A stretch of 64,000 bases of DNA from Cryptomeria japonica (GCF_030272615.1 NC_081409.1:874562594-874626593), one strand, 5' to 3'. Shown: positions 24,092 to 35,630, counted from the stretch's first letter. The notes: generated from the sequence alone by a model not told the origin. Numbers and translations are program-made.

Positions 24092-25135
24092 TATTGGTAT
24101 TTTGGATATGTTGATATGGTTTTGTCATTGATGTCAACACTTGTCAACCTTATCAGCACTTGGAGATCTTTGGTTATGTTCATCAACAAGTCAGTGACTA
24201 ATGCATAGTCACCGGTATTTGGTTCATCAGCAGGTTATATTTTTCACAGCCACTTGGAGACTACTTGGTTATGTTGAAGACTTTATTTGATCACTTGGTT
24301 TTGGTGATTAGGTTATTGGTCTTTTTCAGGTTTGGATATTTGTTGTTACCGACAAATAGGTCCAGGATATACATCGGTAGGCATATCTATTCCAGGTCAG
24401 CATGGCACGTCATGGAGATGATTTGTTATTATTGTAAATACATTGAGCCAACATCATGCATTGTATATTGTTTTATTTGTAGTTGATTTTATTGTAATAT
24501 CTTTAGTGAGCTAACCTATTCAATTGGTCTTAGGTTATGGTATAAATGTAAGATCTCATTTATGAAATTGAGATGTGAAAAATAATGCGATAAGGAAAAG
24601 GATTGTAATAAGATATATGCAAAAATAAGAAGAGCTACACACTCAGACATCATTTGAAGGTTGAAGGAAGGTTTTTGTGAAGGCAATCAGAACTAAAATA
24701 GTACTAAATCCAGTATATGAAGATGCTATTTTAAGTAGTACATTATCATTGGATTTAACCATCCAAATGTAGTCAGTGTGACTCCCATTTTGTGATTGAG
24801 CTGTGAGCTCTAGGCAGTTGGCCTTTCTGCATGTGCAGAATACATATTATACACACATACTATCTACAGTAGTTTCATTTGATTGTGGGTAAGGCTTCCC
24901 ACCATGGTTTTTCCCCTTATAGGGTTTCCACATACAAATATTTGTGTTATGTGTTGTGCATGTTATTGTCTTTCTGTTTAATGCATTAATCTTTATAGAT
25001 ACTGCAATTAACTAATAAAACTGTCTACCAGCATAAATTTTGGTTTACCGACATTAAGCATTAAGTTTTGGTTGAATTTATTGGACAACTGATTCACCCC
25101 CCCCACACCCTCTCAGTTGTCTTCGAGACCTATCA
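24092..25135 (+). repeat. 5' LTR of element F
   Basis: About 1.04 kb, ending CTATCA directly before the PBS. The hairpin GTGGG/CCCAC at 24885-24902 is followed by ATGGTTTTTCCCC. Confidence 0.92.
24541..24546 (+). promoter_or_regulatory. LTR TATA box (F)
   Basis: TATAAA followed by TGTAAGATCTCAT. The right LTR has TATGAA at the same place (near 38942), so only the left copy keeps a good box. Confidence 0.55.
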
Positions 25136-25137
25136 AT

Positions 25138-25149
25138 TAGTATCAGAGC
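25138..25149 (+). other. Primer binding site of element F
   Basis: TAGTATCAGAGC, one mismatch from the initiator tRNA-Met complement TGGTATCAGAGC, two bases after the LTR. Confidence 0.85.
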
Positions 25150-25192
25150 CTAGTCCTCTTTTTGTAGAAGCTTAACAACTTGAGGAGATCCA

Positions 25193-26336
25193 ATGTATTC
25201 TAACTACTTCAGGAAGGACAATCTGAAACTTGATGGAACTAACTATGGCATATGGAAGATCAGGATGGAGACACATTTGAATTGCATTGGAAAGGACATA
25301 TGAGATGTGACAAAGAAAGGCTATACTACTCCTACTCAAGGTCAACCTAATCCACTTAACTTGGCTAAAGATGAGGAAAATGATTGCAAAGCAAGAGAAG
25401 CTCTTTTGAGTGCATTGTCAGATTAGCAAGTCATGGGATTGTCAGATAGATCTACTGCTAAAGCTATTTTGGACAAATTGGAAACATTGAATGAAGGAGA
25501 TTCCACAGTCAAAATTGCAAAACTTGAATGCTTCTAGGTCAGGTATGAAAATCTGAAAATGGAAGAAGATGAAAGAATCTTCTTTTATGGAAAATGAAAT
25601 TGTTTTGGGTATACAATATTGTGGAGGAACCTTAAGTGAAGATGAGATTGTTTCTAAATTTTTAAGAGCTTTTCCACCAGCATATAAAATGAAATTTACT
25701 GCTATAAATGAATTGAGAACAATGTCTAATGCTTCAGTATCTAGAGACACCTTGGTTGGAAAACTTTCAGCTTTTGAACTTGAGGAATTTGGTCTTATTG
25801 CTACTATTAAGACAGATCTAGCTTTCAGAGCATCATCATCATCTGCAACATCATCATCATCATCATCTGAGAAATCTGATTGGAAAACCTTTTATGCAAG
25901 AGAACTTGAAGAAAGCAGGAGAGAAAATGAAGAACTTGAAGAACTTGAAGCACTATTTGCAAGAAAAATGCCTAAAGGTCCAATTAGAAGTAAGTATGAA
26001 GGTAAAGCTCCCTTTAAATGTTTTAACTATAATAAGATTGGTCATATGGCTTCTAGATGTCCTGATAGACATGCAAGACTAAGAGAAGAAGCTAAAAGAA
26101 CATATAAGCCTAACCCTGATTATCAGAGATACAAGTTTAAGAAGAATAGAGACAAATATTGTTATTATTCTGATGAAGGAGTTACTGATGATTCTGATGA
26201 GGATCTGGTAGACAATAGATGGGCTTTTGTTGCTATAACAGAAGATCAACCACCACCTAGACTGTTCAACCGGTAGAGAAAGCCCTAGCAGCTAAAGTTG
26301 AAGATAAGTATGAATGGATTATTGATTCAGGATGTT
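25193..26336 (+). pseudogene. Element F gag and start of protease (cut by G)
   Basis: The start at 25193 gives MYSNYFRKDNLKLDGTNYG, the copia gag N-terminus. Stops at about 25302 and 25425 and a frameshift near 25570 precede an open 235-codon frame (25569-26276) with FPPAYKMKF, a serine-rich run and the zinc knuckle, in which the second Cys is replaced (CFNYNKIGHMASRC). It then reads into the protease WIIDSGCSH, where element G interrupts it. Confidence 0.9.
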
Positions 26337-26341
26337 CACAT

Positions 26342-27080
26342 TGTTAGGATTCCCAAAGATACTGAGAGGGGGGGGTGAATCAGTATCTAACCGGTTAAAG
26401 GATTTTCTTGATTTATAAAATGAAAATCATTCTAAAATTATGTACTGATTAACCAAAGTTAATGCGGTAAATAAGATCAATAAACACAACATAGAAAGCA
26501 CACCATAACACAATATTTTTAATGAGGAAACTCGATGTGGGAAAATCTCGGTGGGATTTGTGACCCACAATATTCGCTTACTAGCCAATAAGTGAATATT
26601 ACTATTACAATAGGGGCCTACACATGCAGAAAGGCCAAGTGCCTAGAGTTCACTGCTCAATTACAAAAGAAGTCACACTGACTTACAAAAATGGATTATA
26701 AAAATCCAAGATGATTTAATATTACAAAAGGGCATCTGCTATGCCAGATCCAGTACCGGTTTAAGCTTTGCAATAATTATAAACCTTACTTTACAATCTG
26801 CCTAAATATTCGCACATAATATCCATCACCTATCCTCTTACAAATGTTCTACAAGATCTCATACTTATATATGAGCCTTATTACAATATGCCTTGTCAGC
26901 TTACAAAAAGATATTACAATTAATTACAATTTGTAATAAACAAAATCCTATCGGCCAGGGTGCCGGTAATCAATCTTTTCAGTGTCAGTGCCTGCCGAAG
27001 TCATATGATTGTAAGGTTGCCATCAATGACAATACCTTCAATCACTTATAATTTCTCACTGGAGTGTGCATTTGCCAACA
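26342..27080 (-). repeat. 3' LTR of element G
   Basis: TGTTAGGATTCCC...TTTGCCAACA. The hairpin GTGGG/CCCAC lies at 26551-26568. A TATATAAG-type box is read on the minus strand at 26864-26872. Confidence 0.92.
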
Positions 27081-27106
27081 ATCTCCCCCTTTGGAATTGA
27101 TGGCAA
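27017..27106 (-). other. Inverted repeat bracketing PPT and LTR start (G)
   Basis: Arms 27017-27032 and 27091-27106 pair at 14 of 16 positions; the core TTGCCATCAAT/ATTGATGGCAA is perfect. The PPT lies in the loop, partly overlapping the right arm. Confidence 0.6.
27081..27092 (-). other. Polypurine tract of element G
   Basis: Minus strand AAAGGGGGAGAT next to the LTR. Confidence 0.85.
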
Positions 27107-27293
27107 AACTCATGAGAAAAAGCCAAAAAGTATATCCAAAAGTGTTATCCAAAATTTGTCATACCAAAACTGTCTACTTCAAAATTGAGTGCTCCCCCTG
27201 AGCAGATGATCTCTTCTGTTATCCTTTTTCTCATCCTCAACTACTCCCCCTTTAGCATCAATGGCAAAGGTTGTCATTCAATGTCAGTTGAGT

Positions 27294-30200
27294 GGAGTTC
27301 CTGCCTAGTTCCCTGTAACCGGTGGGTTACAGTCTGATAGATGTCCACCAATAAAAATTTTAGACTGTTGTTGAATGTCTCACTGTCCTTTATTTCTGCT
27401 TCTGCTCTCTAAATTGTACCGGTGAGTGTGTGCATTTTCTCTTCCGGTGTCTTAAGTCCTAGAACCAAAGCCTTAGAAATCTCTTTTCTCAAGGAGATGA
27501 GGTTATCCAGTTTAGGACCTTGTTTGCACTTCAAATCCTTTGCCTTATATTTTATTCTTTCTTTATCTTTTTCCAGTTTTTCAATTTTCTCTTCAAAAAC
27601 TGCAATTTCCTTTTCAACTATGGATAATGAATCTGATGATCCTATTAAATTGTCAGCAATATTGTTTATTTATTTTTGTGCTTTGCTGATTTTTGACTCT
27701 ATGTCCTCTATCAAAAGGTTAGTCTTACTTGTATCTCTGTATGATTTCTTAACATCCAAAATTGTTCTGCCAAGTACCGGTAATAAGGTTTCCATGTGTT
27801 CCTTATTCTTCTTGACTATTTCCTCAAAGAATTTTTCTTTTTCCTTATTCATTTTCTCTCTGAAGGTGTCTTCATTTATCTAATCCAGTGTTATTAGGTT
27901 GTCGGCTATATACTTAGACAATGTGTCTAATTGGTTCAAAGAATCTTTTATTTTTATGTTACACTTTGGAGCTATCATCTTCAAAATTGGTAAAGTGTCA
28001 TCTATAGCCTCATAAGCTTGTGCATTACACTCTGTTATTTTCTTTATTGAATCTAATAGTACCTCTGTTACATTTGTTCACCTAAATTCAGTCATGGATG
28101 TTCCGGATGACTGTCCAAATGTTTTTACAATCTGTAGTCCACCAGTGGTAGTGATAGCCTTGCTTTCCTCTTTCTCTAGAGGATCATTTTGAGTTTGCAT
28201 TTCTACTACCAAAGGCTTAGGCTTGTCAAATTTGGTCGGTGATACTGTCTATGAAGGAGCCTGTTGCTCTTCCTGTTTCTCAGTGTTTTTCTCAATATGG
28301 ACCTGTTTTTCTACCCATTTCTTAGTGTCCTCTCCTGATGGTTTCTTTATTTGTACATCTGAATTTTTTACTGTGGTGTCCACTGCTGGTTTTTCTTTGT
28401 TTACCTCTGTATTGTCTACTGTTGGTGACTCAGTAGATTTTCCAGTTTCAATATTTGTCAGTGGCTCAGTAGATGCACCAGTTTGCACACCTGTGGTCTC
28501 TTCCTTTCTTGTGTCTAGGGGTTCATTTGATTTTTCAGTTTGTTGTTCTTCCCTAATTACAATGTTTTCAACTTCAATATTTCTTATTGGTGGCTTAATT
28601 GACACATCTCTTTTGTTAGTTGTTTCCTTATCTACCACAATATTGAATTCCTATGTGTCAATATTCATTGTGTATAACACCTCAGAATTAGGATTTGTAT
28701 CCTCATGTGGTGTTTTCATACTCTCTGTTGCTGGTTGTGTGTCAACAGTTTGTACCGGTGGAGTGTCAGAAAGAGGTGGGGGCAAGTTATCAATTATCTT
28801 TATTCTTGGAGGTCCACCTACCTTACCTTTCCCCTTATCCTTATCTTTTTGGTAGACTCTAATAGTCTTTGGTCTTTTAAGCTCTTCTTGTTTTTCTTTC
28901 TCAACAAAACATATATCCCACTAATCTGCAGTTTCTTCTGATATTTCATTTACTCTACCTACCATTAGTGCAACATGTCGGTGACCAGTTGAAAAAAAAT
29001 ATTGTCCGGTTGGCCTCATTGATTAATTCATCTATCTCTTCTATGGAGTTCACTGGGTGAACTGCAAGTAGTTTCTCTATTTTTATCTTTCTATCTAATT
29101 CCACAATAGCTACCTTTCTAGCTTCTAATCTTCTATACAAGTCTTTGGGTATGTCATCTACAATCTCCATCAAAAATTTCTTATAGATGTCTATGTGTAA
29201 GATTACACTATTTTCTATGCTCTCTTTTTCATCATTTGAGAGTGTGTTATACAACTTACTAATATTTTTCAATTTCCCATCCTCAGTTATCTCATTCAGA
29301 AGTTTGTCAAGAAGAGGAATAACCTGTTTCACTTTTCTTTTCTTTGGGGTTAACTTCTTAGCCAGAGGCCTAACTGCCTGTTGCATTTGTCTTGTCCTTC
29401 TGGGTGTAGGTGAGGGTACCGGTGAGGGTTTTCTTTTTCTTTCTACCCTTTTGAACTCAGCCGGTATATCGCTGTCAGAAGAAGTTGCAATCAGTGAAAG
29501 ATGTGCTTCCAGTTGTAGTCCTTCCAACTCACTCTCCTTAATACCATTTTCGTTTAATACATCTTCTTTTATTTCTTTTACTTGTCTTGTTCCCTTACTC
29601 ACTATCTATTCAGTTTTCTTGATTCTTTTCTCAAATTGGACTTTTCTTTCTATGGTTTTAGCATTGCCAAATACTTTTTCTTCCAGTTCCTTAGGGGCTT
29701 CTAAGAGGGCTTTTGCATAGGTTTCAACTATGTTGTCGTATGCTTCATATCTCATCTCTGTGACCCAAACAATCCTAGGGACAACTGCCTTCATCCAAAT
29801 TTCATCTTTCTTGATCATAAAGCATATCTTTTTTATACTTATCAACAATTGCTTGAAATGGCCTTATTCTTGTCTTCATCTTTTCTTTCAAAGTTTGAAA
29901 ATATTAATTTATGGTTCTCTCTCTATTATCTCCCATGTTGTTGAGTATGTCTAGAAGTTGTTTTCCTACCGGTATATCAAAACCAAAGTCTTTCCTACCA
30001 ATATCGAGTACTTCCTTGGTAATGTACAACATTAAACACATAAGAAGGTTGCCAAATTTGAAAGTTCCTTTCTTATCACCTTTTATTTTCTTCAATTTGT
30101 CTTTCAGTTCATCTTTTAGCCATTCACATACATCAATTCTTGCATTGTTATTCACCATGTCATATGCACTTTTGATACATAAGCTGGAAACAGTTTTTAG

Positions 30201-30800
30201 TCTATTTGCATGTGTAGCCTTATAACCAAGAATCATGCTAACAAATCTAACTTTGATGTCCTTCACATCATTGACTGTTAGGGATCTTTTATCAAATGTT
30301 GCGCCAGTTAGGGTCATCACAGTGTCATTTGGAACCTTTTTAGTTTTATCAGGCTTGCTACCAGTGGAAGGTAATCCTGTCACTGCCCTAACTGCCTCTT
30401 TGGTAATCTTATGGATAGAATCCAACCAAAAGAACTCCCCATGTACTCTTCTTAGCACAATCCTTATCACATCCTTAGGAAAATCAGGGATATTGAGAAT
30501 GTCCACAAAGCCTAGGGTTTCCACTATCTTGTGTTTCGGTTTAATATTTCCATTTTCATCACAGATTAGAATCCTGTACATGTTCTTAATTTCATCATCT
30601 CCTATTTCCTCAATATGACAATGTATATACATTCTAGGATCTTCTGCATAAACTACTCCCTTAGGTATTTTTGAAAATGCTCCTAGGGTATCATCTTTCT
30701 TTGCAATTTTGGGAATAAGTTTGAACATAGGTCTAGGGCACTTGATAACTTCAATCACAGTAGGATTTGCAATAAATTCAGGTGCAGAGGAAGAAGCCAT
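27294..30800 (-). pseudogene. Element G ORF2, about 1,170 codons, function unknown
   Basis: The start at 30800 gives MASSSAPEFI, and the first 298 codons are open. A stop at about 29902, a frameshift near 29825, a stop at 29604 and a frameshift near 28900 separate further open stretches (29848-29606, 29602-28955, 28638-28249, 28220-27670), and the reading ends near 27294. The N-terminal part (residues about 40-215) is a globular-looking domain with LGAFSKIPKGVVY, FFWLDSIHKITKEAV and TFDKRSLTVNDVKDIKVRF. The middle is basic (RKPSPVPSPTPRR and KKLTPKKRK). Residues beyond about 700 are Thr/Glu/Lys-rich and then coiled-coil-like. H ORF2 shares the N-terminal and middle blocks. I do not recognise the family; a capsid-like or packaging role is possible but unproven. 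Confidence 0.7.
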
Positions 30801-31187
30801 TGTTATAAATACCTTAATCTTCTTTTAGGATGATTTGCTTCACTTTTTGTTGTGGATTCCTTCGCTCGGGATTTTTGCGCTCACTGGAGATTTGAATGCT
30901 CGGTGAGTGAGAAAAGAGCCAAAACACTTGCTTTATAATGTTATTTCCTTCAGCTACCACATTTAATGCCTACTGGTTAAGTCAAAACTTAACTCATCTA
31001 CTGGTAAAGAAGTAATCCAACTTCTCATCATCAACCGAGGGTAAATTAGCATGTTCTACAGTTTATTGTCATACCCCCAAAAGGTTTTTCTTTAGTTAGA
31101 TGAAGGATCTCCTGCTGGTGGAGTGATACTCAGTTCTACCAGTGAAGGAATAGTTTCACTAACATTCTGATCTAACTTCCTGATCCA

Positions 31188-32204
31188 TTATTTTGAGAAT
31201 TCTTGCTTTACTTCATCAACCTTCTCTTTACCTTTCAAGTAGGGTCCTTTGTTGTTTGTCAGTGATGCCTTACTTCTACAAAATTTTGCAATATGTCCAA
31301 TCTTGTTACAAGCATGACAAGTCACATTATTTTTCTGAATTGCTTTTCCATATCCTATGTCGGTATGTGTTCTGTATTGATTAGATAAGTGTCCAAATCT
31401 TCCACAAATATAACATCTTACATTCATTCTACAATTTTCTGAATTACGACCAATCTTACTGCATTTAGAGCATTGACTAGTGGGTACATTGGTGTTCTGA
31501 TATTTTCTAGATCTACATTGATTTTCTCTATGACCATACTTGTTACAATTAAAGCATTTTCCATTGAATTTGTAAGCATTAGGTTGTCTTACCAATTTAT
31601 TGTGATCATGATTGTTTGTAGTACCGGAGCTTTCACCAACTTCAAAGCCAAGGCCATTTGTATCTCCTTTAGGTTTCTGGTTCTTTAGCATGTTATCAAA
31701 TTCCTCTGAGCTTTTCTTAAATTTCTCTTTGTGTTGATTTGTAGTAGCCGATTCATTCTCCAAGATTCCTTTCTATCTCATGAGTTCATTTGTGTCATTT
31801 TGTGTATGCATCAAATCTATCTTCAACATATCATTTTCATGACTGAGTCTTGTGTTTTCATTTCCAACATAATTTAGTCTTCTAACCAAGCCATCTTCAT
31901 TCTTCTTTCTATCTTCAATGTCTTTACAAAATCTCATGGTCATATCTTGCATCTCATTCTTCATTGTACTATTTTCTTGTCTCAGTTTGTTCATAAGGTC
32001 ATTAAGAGTTTATTTCTCATCATCATTACTCTACATCTTTTCATAAAGTTCTCTTCTTTTGTTCCTTGCAATAGTGAGATTTCTTTGAAGTCCTTGAATG
32101 ATTTCCTATGCAGCCTTCAGATCATCTTCAAGTTTCATATTCTTCAACTTTTCTGCATCATAGTCTGAAAGAGTTGTTTCCCATTGCTTCCTCAAGTTTT
32201 CCAT
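31188..32204 (-). pseudogene. Element G ORF1: coiled coil plus four CCHC knuckles
   Basis: The probable start at 32204 is about 60 bp downstream of the PBS. The N-terminal half is heptad-rich with many Leu, Lys and Glu (MENLRKQWETTLSDY, later MNKLRQENSTMKNEM) and holds in-frame stops at about 32110, 32030 and 31775. The last 191 codons are open. In that stretch, knuckles lie at residues 70-83 (CFNCNKYGHRENQC, intact), 98-111 (His changed to Arg), 117-130 (last Cys changed to Tyr) and 149-162 (CHACNKIGHIAKFC, intact). Knuckles of this type bind RNA in retroviral and retrotransposon gag. Four in a row is unusual for a copia gag, which normally has one. Confidence 0.8.
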
Positions 32205-32261
32205 CTCTACCGGTTGCAGAATCTTCCTCAAGCTGTTAGGATTTTGAAAATAGAGGACCAA

Positions 32262-32273
32262 GCTCTGATACCA
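32262..32273 (-). other. Primer binding site of element G
   Basis: Minus strand TGGTATCAGAGC, a perfect 12-base match to the initiator tRNA-Met type site, two bases after the LTR. Confidence 0.9.
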
Positions 32274-32275
32274 AT

Positions 32276-33050
32276 TGTTAGGATTCCCAAAGATACTGAG
32301 AGGGAGGGGGTGAATTAGTATCTAACTAGTTAAAGGATTTTCTTGATTTATAAAATGAAAAGCATTCTAAAACTGTGTATCGGTAAACCAAATTTAATGC
32401 AGTAAATAAGAGAAATAAACATAACATAGAAAGCACACCATAACACAATATTTTTAACAAGGAAACCCGGTGTGGGAAAAACCTCGGTGGGATTTGTGAC
32501 CCACAATATTCGCTTACTGGCCAATAAGTGAATATTACTGTTACAATAGGGGCCTGCATATGCAGGAAGGCCAAGTGCTTAGAGCTCACTGCTCAATTAC
32601 AAAAGAAGTCACATTGACTTACAAAAATGGATTATACAAATCCAAGATGATGTAATACTACAAAAGGACATCTGTTATACCAAATCCAGTATCGGTTTAA
32701 GCTCTGCAATAATCATAAACCTTACTTTACAATCTACCTGAATATTCGCACATAATATCCATCACCTATCCTCTTACAAATGTTCTCCAAGATCTCATAC
32801 TTATATATGAGCCTTATTACAATATGCCTTGTCGGCTTACAAGAAGATATTATAATTATTATAATTTGCAATAAACAAAATCTTGTCGGCTAGGGTGTCG
32901 GTAATCAATCTTTTCGGTACCGGTGAATGTTTGTCGGTGTAGAGTTTGACGGTGTCAGTGCCTGCCAGAGTCATATGATTGTAAGGTTGCCATCAATGAA
33001 AATACCTACAATCACTTACAATTTCTCACTAGAGTGTGCATTTTCCAACA
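32276..33050 (-). repeat. 5' LTR of element G
   Basis: Same family as 26342-27080, with about 36 extra bases near 32920-32955 rich in CGGTG-type repeats. Hairpin at 32487-32504; TATA-type box on the minus strand at 32800-32808. Confidence 0.92.
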
Positions 33051-33055
33051 CACAT

Positions 33056-33440
33056 CACATGACTGGTGATAAGAGTAAATTCTTAACCTTTCAAGAATAC
33101 AATAGAGGTCTAGTGAGATTTGGAGATGATGAAGCTTGTTTGATCAAAGGAAAAGGCATTATATCTTTTGATGATAAGCACAATACTGATAATGTTTACT
33201 ATGTTGAAGGTTTGAAACATAATCTTTTGAGTGTTGGTCAATTATTTGAAAAAGGATTTCAGTTACAATTCAAGAATGGTAAATGCAAAATCTTAAATAG
33301 AACTAGTTTGGAAATTGCAACTGGTAATCAGACTAGATGTAATATCTTTCATTTGAACAAAAATGAAAAAGCATGTTTGATTGTTGATATTGATGAAAGT
33401 TGGTTATGGCATAAGAGACTTTGTCATGTAAATTTTGATT
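33056..33440 (+). pseudogene. Element F protease end and pre-integrase region
   Basis: Resumes right after G with HMTGDKSKFLTFQEY, then GGLVRFGDD-type blocks, NLLSVGQLFEKGF and WLWHKRLCHVNF, and stops at 33439. The residues removed by G (DSGCSH) sit at 26320-26341, so the two halves join without loss. Confidence 0.88.
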
Positions 33441-33445
33441 GAATT

Positions 33446-34260
33446 GTGAACATCAGCACAACTAAGGTAGTAAGAGATTTACCTAAGATTGTTAAACCTC
33501 ACAATCCGGTATGTAAGGAATGTCAATTTGGAAAGAAAGCTAGAGAAACTTTCAAGAGTATTCCAGAGAAGTCTAACAATGTTCTTGATTTAATTCATAC
33601 TGATTTATGTGGTCTAGCAAGAACTAGAAGTATACAAGGAGATAGATATTTTATGCTAATCATTGATGACTATTCTAGAATGTATTGGGTTACTTTTCTC
33701 AAGGAGAAATCTGAAGCATTTGGGAAATTCAAACTATTCAAGGTGATGGTAGAGAATGAAACCGGCAAGAAAACCAAATGTTTGAGATCAGATCAAGGAG
33801 GTGAATTCACATTTAAGGAATTTAATACATTTTGTGAAGTGAATGGGATCAGAAGACAATTATCAGCACCCAAACACCCTAGCAGAATGGAGTTGTTGAA
33901 AGGAAAAATAGAACTATCTTAGATGCAACTAGAAGTATGATATCAGAAGCAAATCTACTTCATATATACTAGAGAGAAGTGGTCAATACAGTAGTTTATA
34001 CATTCAACAGAGTTCACATCAAAGGTGAAACCGGTAAGACCCCTCATGAACTATGGTTTGGTAATACTCCTACTCTTAAATATTTTAGAATATTTGGAAG
34101 TAAATGCTATATTAGAAGAGAAGATTATATTGGCGAATTTGATCCTAGAAGTGATGAAGGAATATTTCTTGGTTATTCATCTAAGAGCAAGGCATATAGA
34201 TGTTTTAACAAGAGATTGCAGAAAATTGTTGAGAGTACAAATGTGAAGATTAATGAATAG
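33446..34260 (+). pseudogene. Element F integrase (frameshifted)
   Basis: CKECQFGK is the zinc CxxC. HTDLCG and RSDQGGEF carry the first two catalytic Asp residues. A one-base change near 33870 shifts the frame just before the catalytic Glu region, and ERK-like residues are then read in another frame. The C-terminal block 33979-34260 has HELWFGNTPT and EGIFLGYSSKS and ends at a stop. Confidence 0.88.
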
Positions 34261-34393
34261 TTTAGAGGAAATTCAAGGTACATGGACACTAAACCGGCAA
34301 TAGAGATAATCACAAATGAACCTATTGTGAGTACATCGGTACAAAATGTTGATCCAGTTACACTAGCATCATCTGAGGATTCAACGGTCACTG

Positions 34394-34482
34394 AAGAACA
34401 ACAACAAATAAAAACACCCCAGTATGTAAGACTGAACCACTCTGAAGATCAGATAATTGGAAACAAATTTCAAGGAGTTATG
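34394..34482 (+). repeat. 89-bp direct repeat, left copy
   Basis: Part of the F integrase-RT linker (VRLNHSEDQIIGNKFQGV). An 89-bp copy with four differences occurs at 36484-36572, on the far side of insert M. Three of the four differences read C on the left and T on the right. Confidence 0.92.
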
Positions 34483-35284
34483 TGTCATGTCCCCTCCTGG
34501 ATCGTTATACATAGAAAGAGAGAGAGAGACCCCAAATGAATTAATAATTACCAATGAAGGAATATTTGAAAGTTATTTATTTATTAAATATTATTATAAC
34601 TAATAAATATTCCTTAAAGGATAAGGATGGGAAAAAGAATACGTACAGCGTAATCCTATGTTTTTTCTCCAACGAACAAGAAAAGTATTTAGACTAATTG
34701 ACAATAATTGGACATACATCGCTAGTGGTCCACAATTGTGTGGAGTCTCTAAAAGAGACAAAATTGTGAATGTAATCAGAAGACCATTATGATAGATGGG
34801 TTCAAGGGTGGTGTTTAGCATGAACCACCATTTAAGAACACTAATCGTATAGTCAACGATCATGATTAAGGACATATCAGGCACTCTAAGAGAATTTGCA
34901 CCGAATGTAAAAATACTTAATAAAGTTAATACATGGATTAATTGAATTAGGTTAGTGTAAATAAATAATTAAAATAATAATATAAGTAATCAATGATAAA
35001 TATATTTAAGTTATTTTAAAGGAAATTCTATTTAATATATTTAAATGGGATGATACTTAACATTTAATATATTTAAAATGAAAAGATATTTAATAATTAA
35101 TAAATGTTATTTAATATCTAATATATTTAAAATGAAATAAAATGTAAATATATTTAAAATGATATATATTTAATATTTAACATATTTTAAAAATTAAAAA
35201 AAAGGGCAACAACATGTAATATTTAATATTAAATATTACCCAATGTAGTTGGGTTACTCCTGCACGAAGTGGTGCGTGGGTAAC

Positions 35285-35300
35285 TGTAGCCTAGGCTACA
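35285..35300. repeat. 16-bp perfect palindrome in M
   Basis: TGTAGCCTAGGCTACA equals its own reverse complement. It lies just upstream of the GC-rich hairpin at 35332-35359. Confidence 0.9.
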
Positions 35301-35331
35301 ATTACCCCCGCACCCCTTCATGCGGAAGGGG

Positions 35332-35359
35332 CCCGTGGAGGGGCACAACCCCTCACGGG
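35332..35359 (+). promoter_or_regulatory. GC-rich hairpin and TATA-type box in M
   Basis: CCCGTGGAGGGG and CCCCTCACGGG form an 11-bp stem with one bulge and a 5-nt loop. TATATTAAG follows directly at 35361-35369. The arrangement suggests an LTR core promoter; it has not been tested. Confidence 0.5.
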
Positions 35360-35606
35360 TTATATTAAGAGCAGCGGCAGGGGTTAAAAAAGGGAAAAAA
35401 GGAGGAGGGCAGATGGGGAGAAAAGGTAAGAAGAGTGGACTACGGAGGAAAGGTAAGATACAAGGTTTTAATTTATATTAAATAATATAAGTATATTATT
35501 TAATATGTAATGTCATTGTTATAGTTAATGTGTGAAACTCATTAATATTAGCTACTGAGTAATATGTGAGGTTTGTTAATAGGTGATGTTAATTGTAATC
35601 TAGTGG

Positions 35607-35630
35607 ATATATATATATATATATATATAT
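35607..35630. repeat. (AT)12 microsatellite
   Basis: An uninterrupted AT dinucleotide run. Confidence 0.95.

Larger units (their letters stand above)
26342..33050 (-). mobile_element. Element G: pol-less LTR retroelement inserted in F protease
   Basis: LTRs of 739 and 775 bp (26342-27080, 32276-33050), PBS at 32262-32273, PPT at 27081-27092 and a perfect duplication CACAT (26337-26341 and 33051-33055). The internal region of about 5.2 kb encodes ORF1 (coiled coil plus four CCHC knuckles) and ORF2 (about 1,170 codons, unrecognised) on the minus strand. I read all frames for the copia landmarks DSG, HTD, DQGGEF, VDD and FTKPLP and found none. It is deletion-free in outline, so the lack of pol looks original and not due to decay. 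H carries homologous ORFs. Confidence 0.85.

Noticed and set aside
25820-25870. TCATCATCA run as a microsatellite of interest
   Set aside because: It is the serine-rich stretch of F gag, in frame with the rest, and short.
26365-26375. Homopolymer G/C runs near LTR ends as possible quadruplex elements
   Set aside because: Single runs of 6-12 bases without the four-run pattern; they are the C-run common to these LTR ends, and length variation is expected from slippage.
27422-29720. Plus-strand frames of 153, 210 and 177 codons (27422-27883, 28223-28855, 29187-29720), some hydrophobic
   Set aside because: They lie antisense to G ORF2; the Ser/Phe/Leu-rich composition is what a Lys/Glu-rich reading frame gives on the opposite strand. 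No family resemblance.
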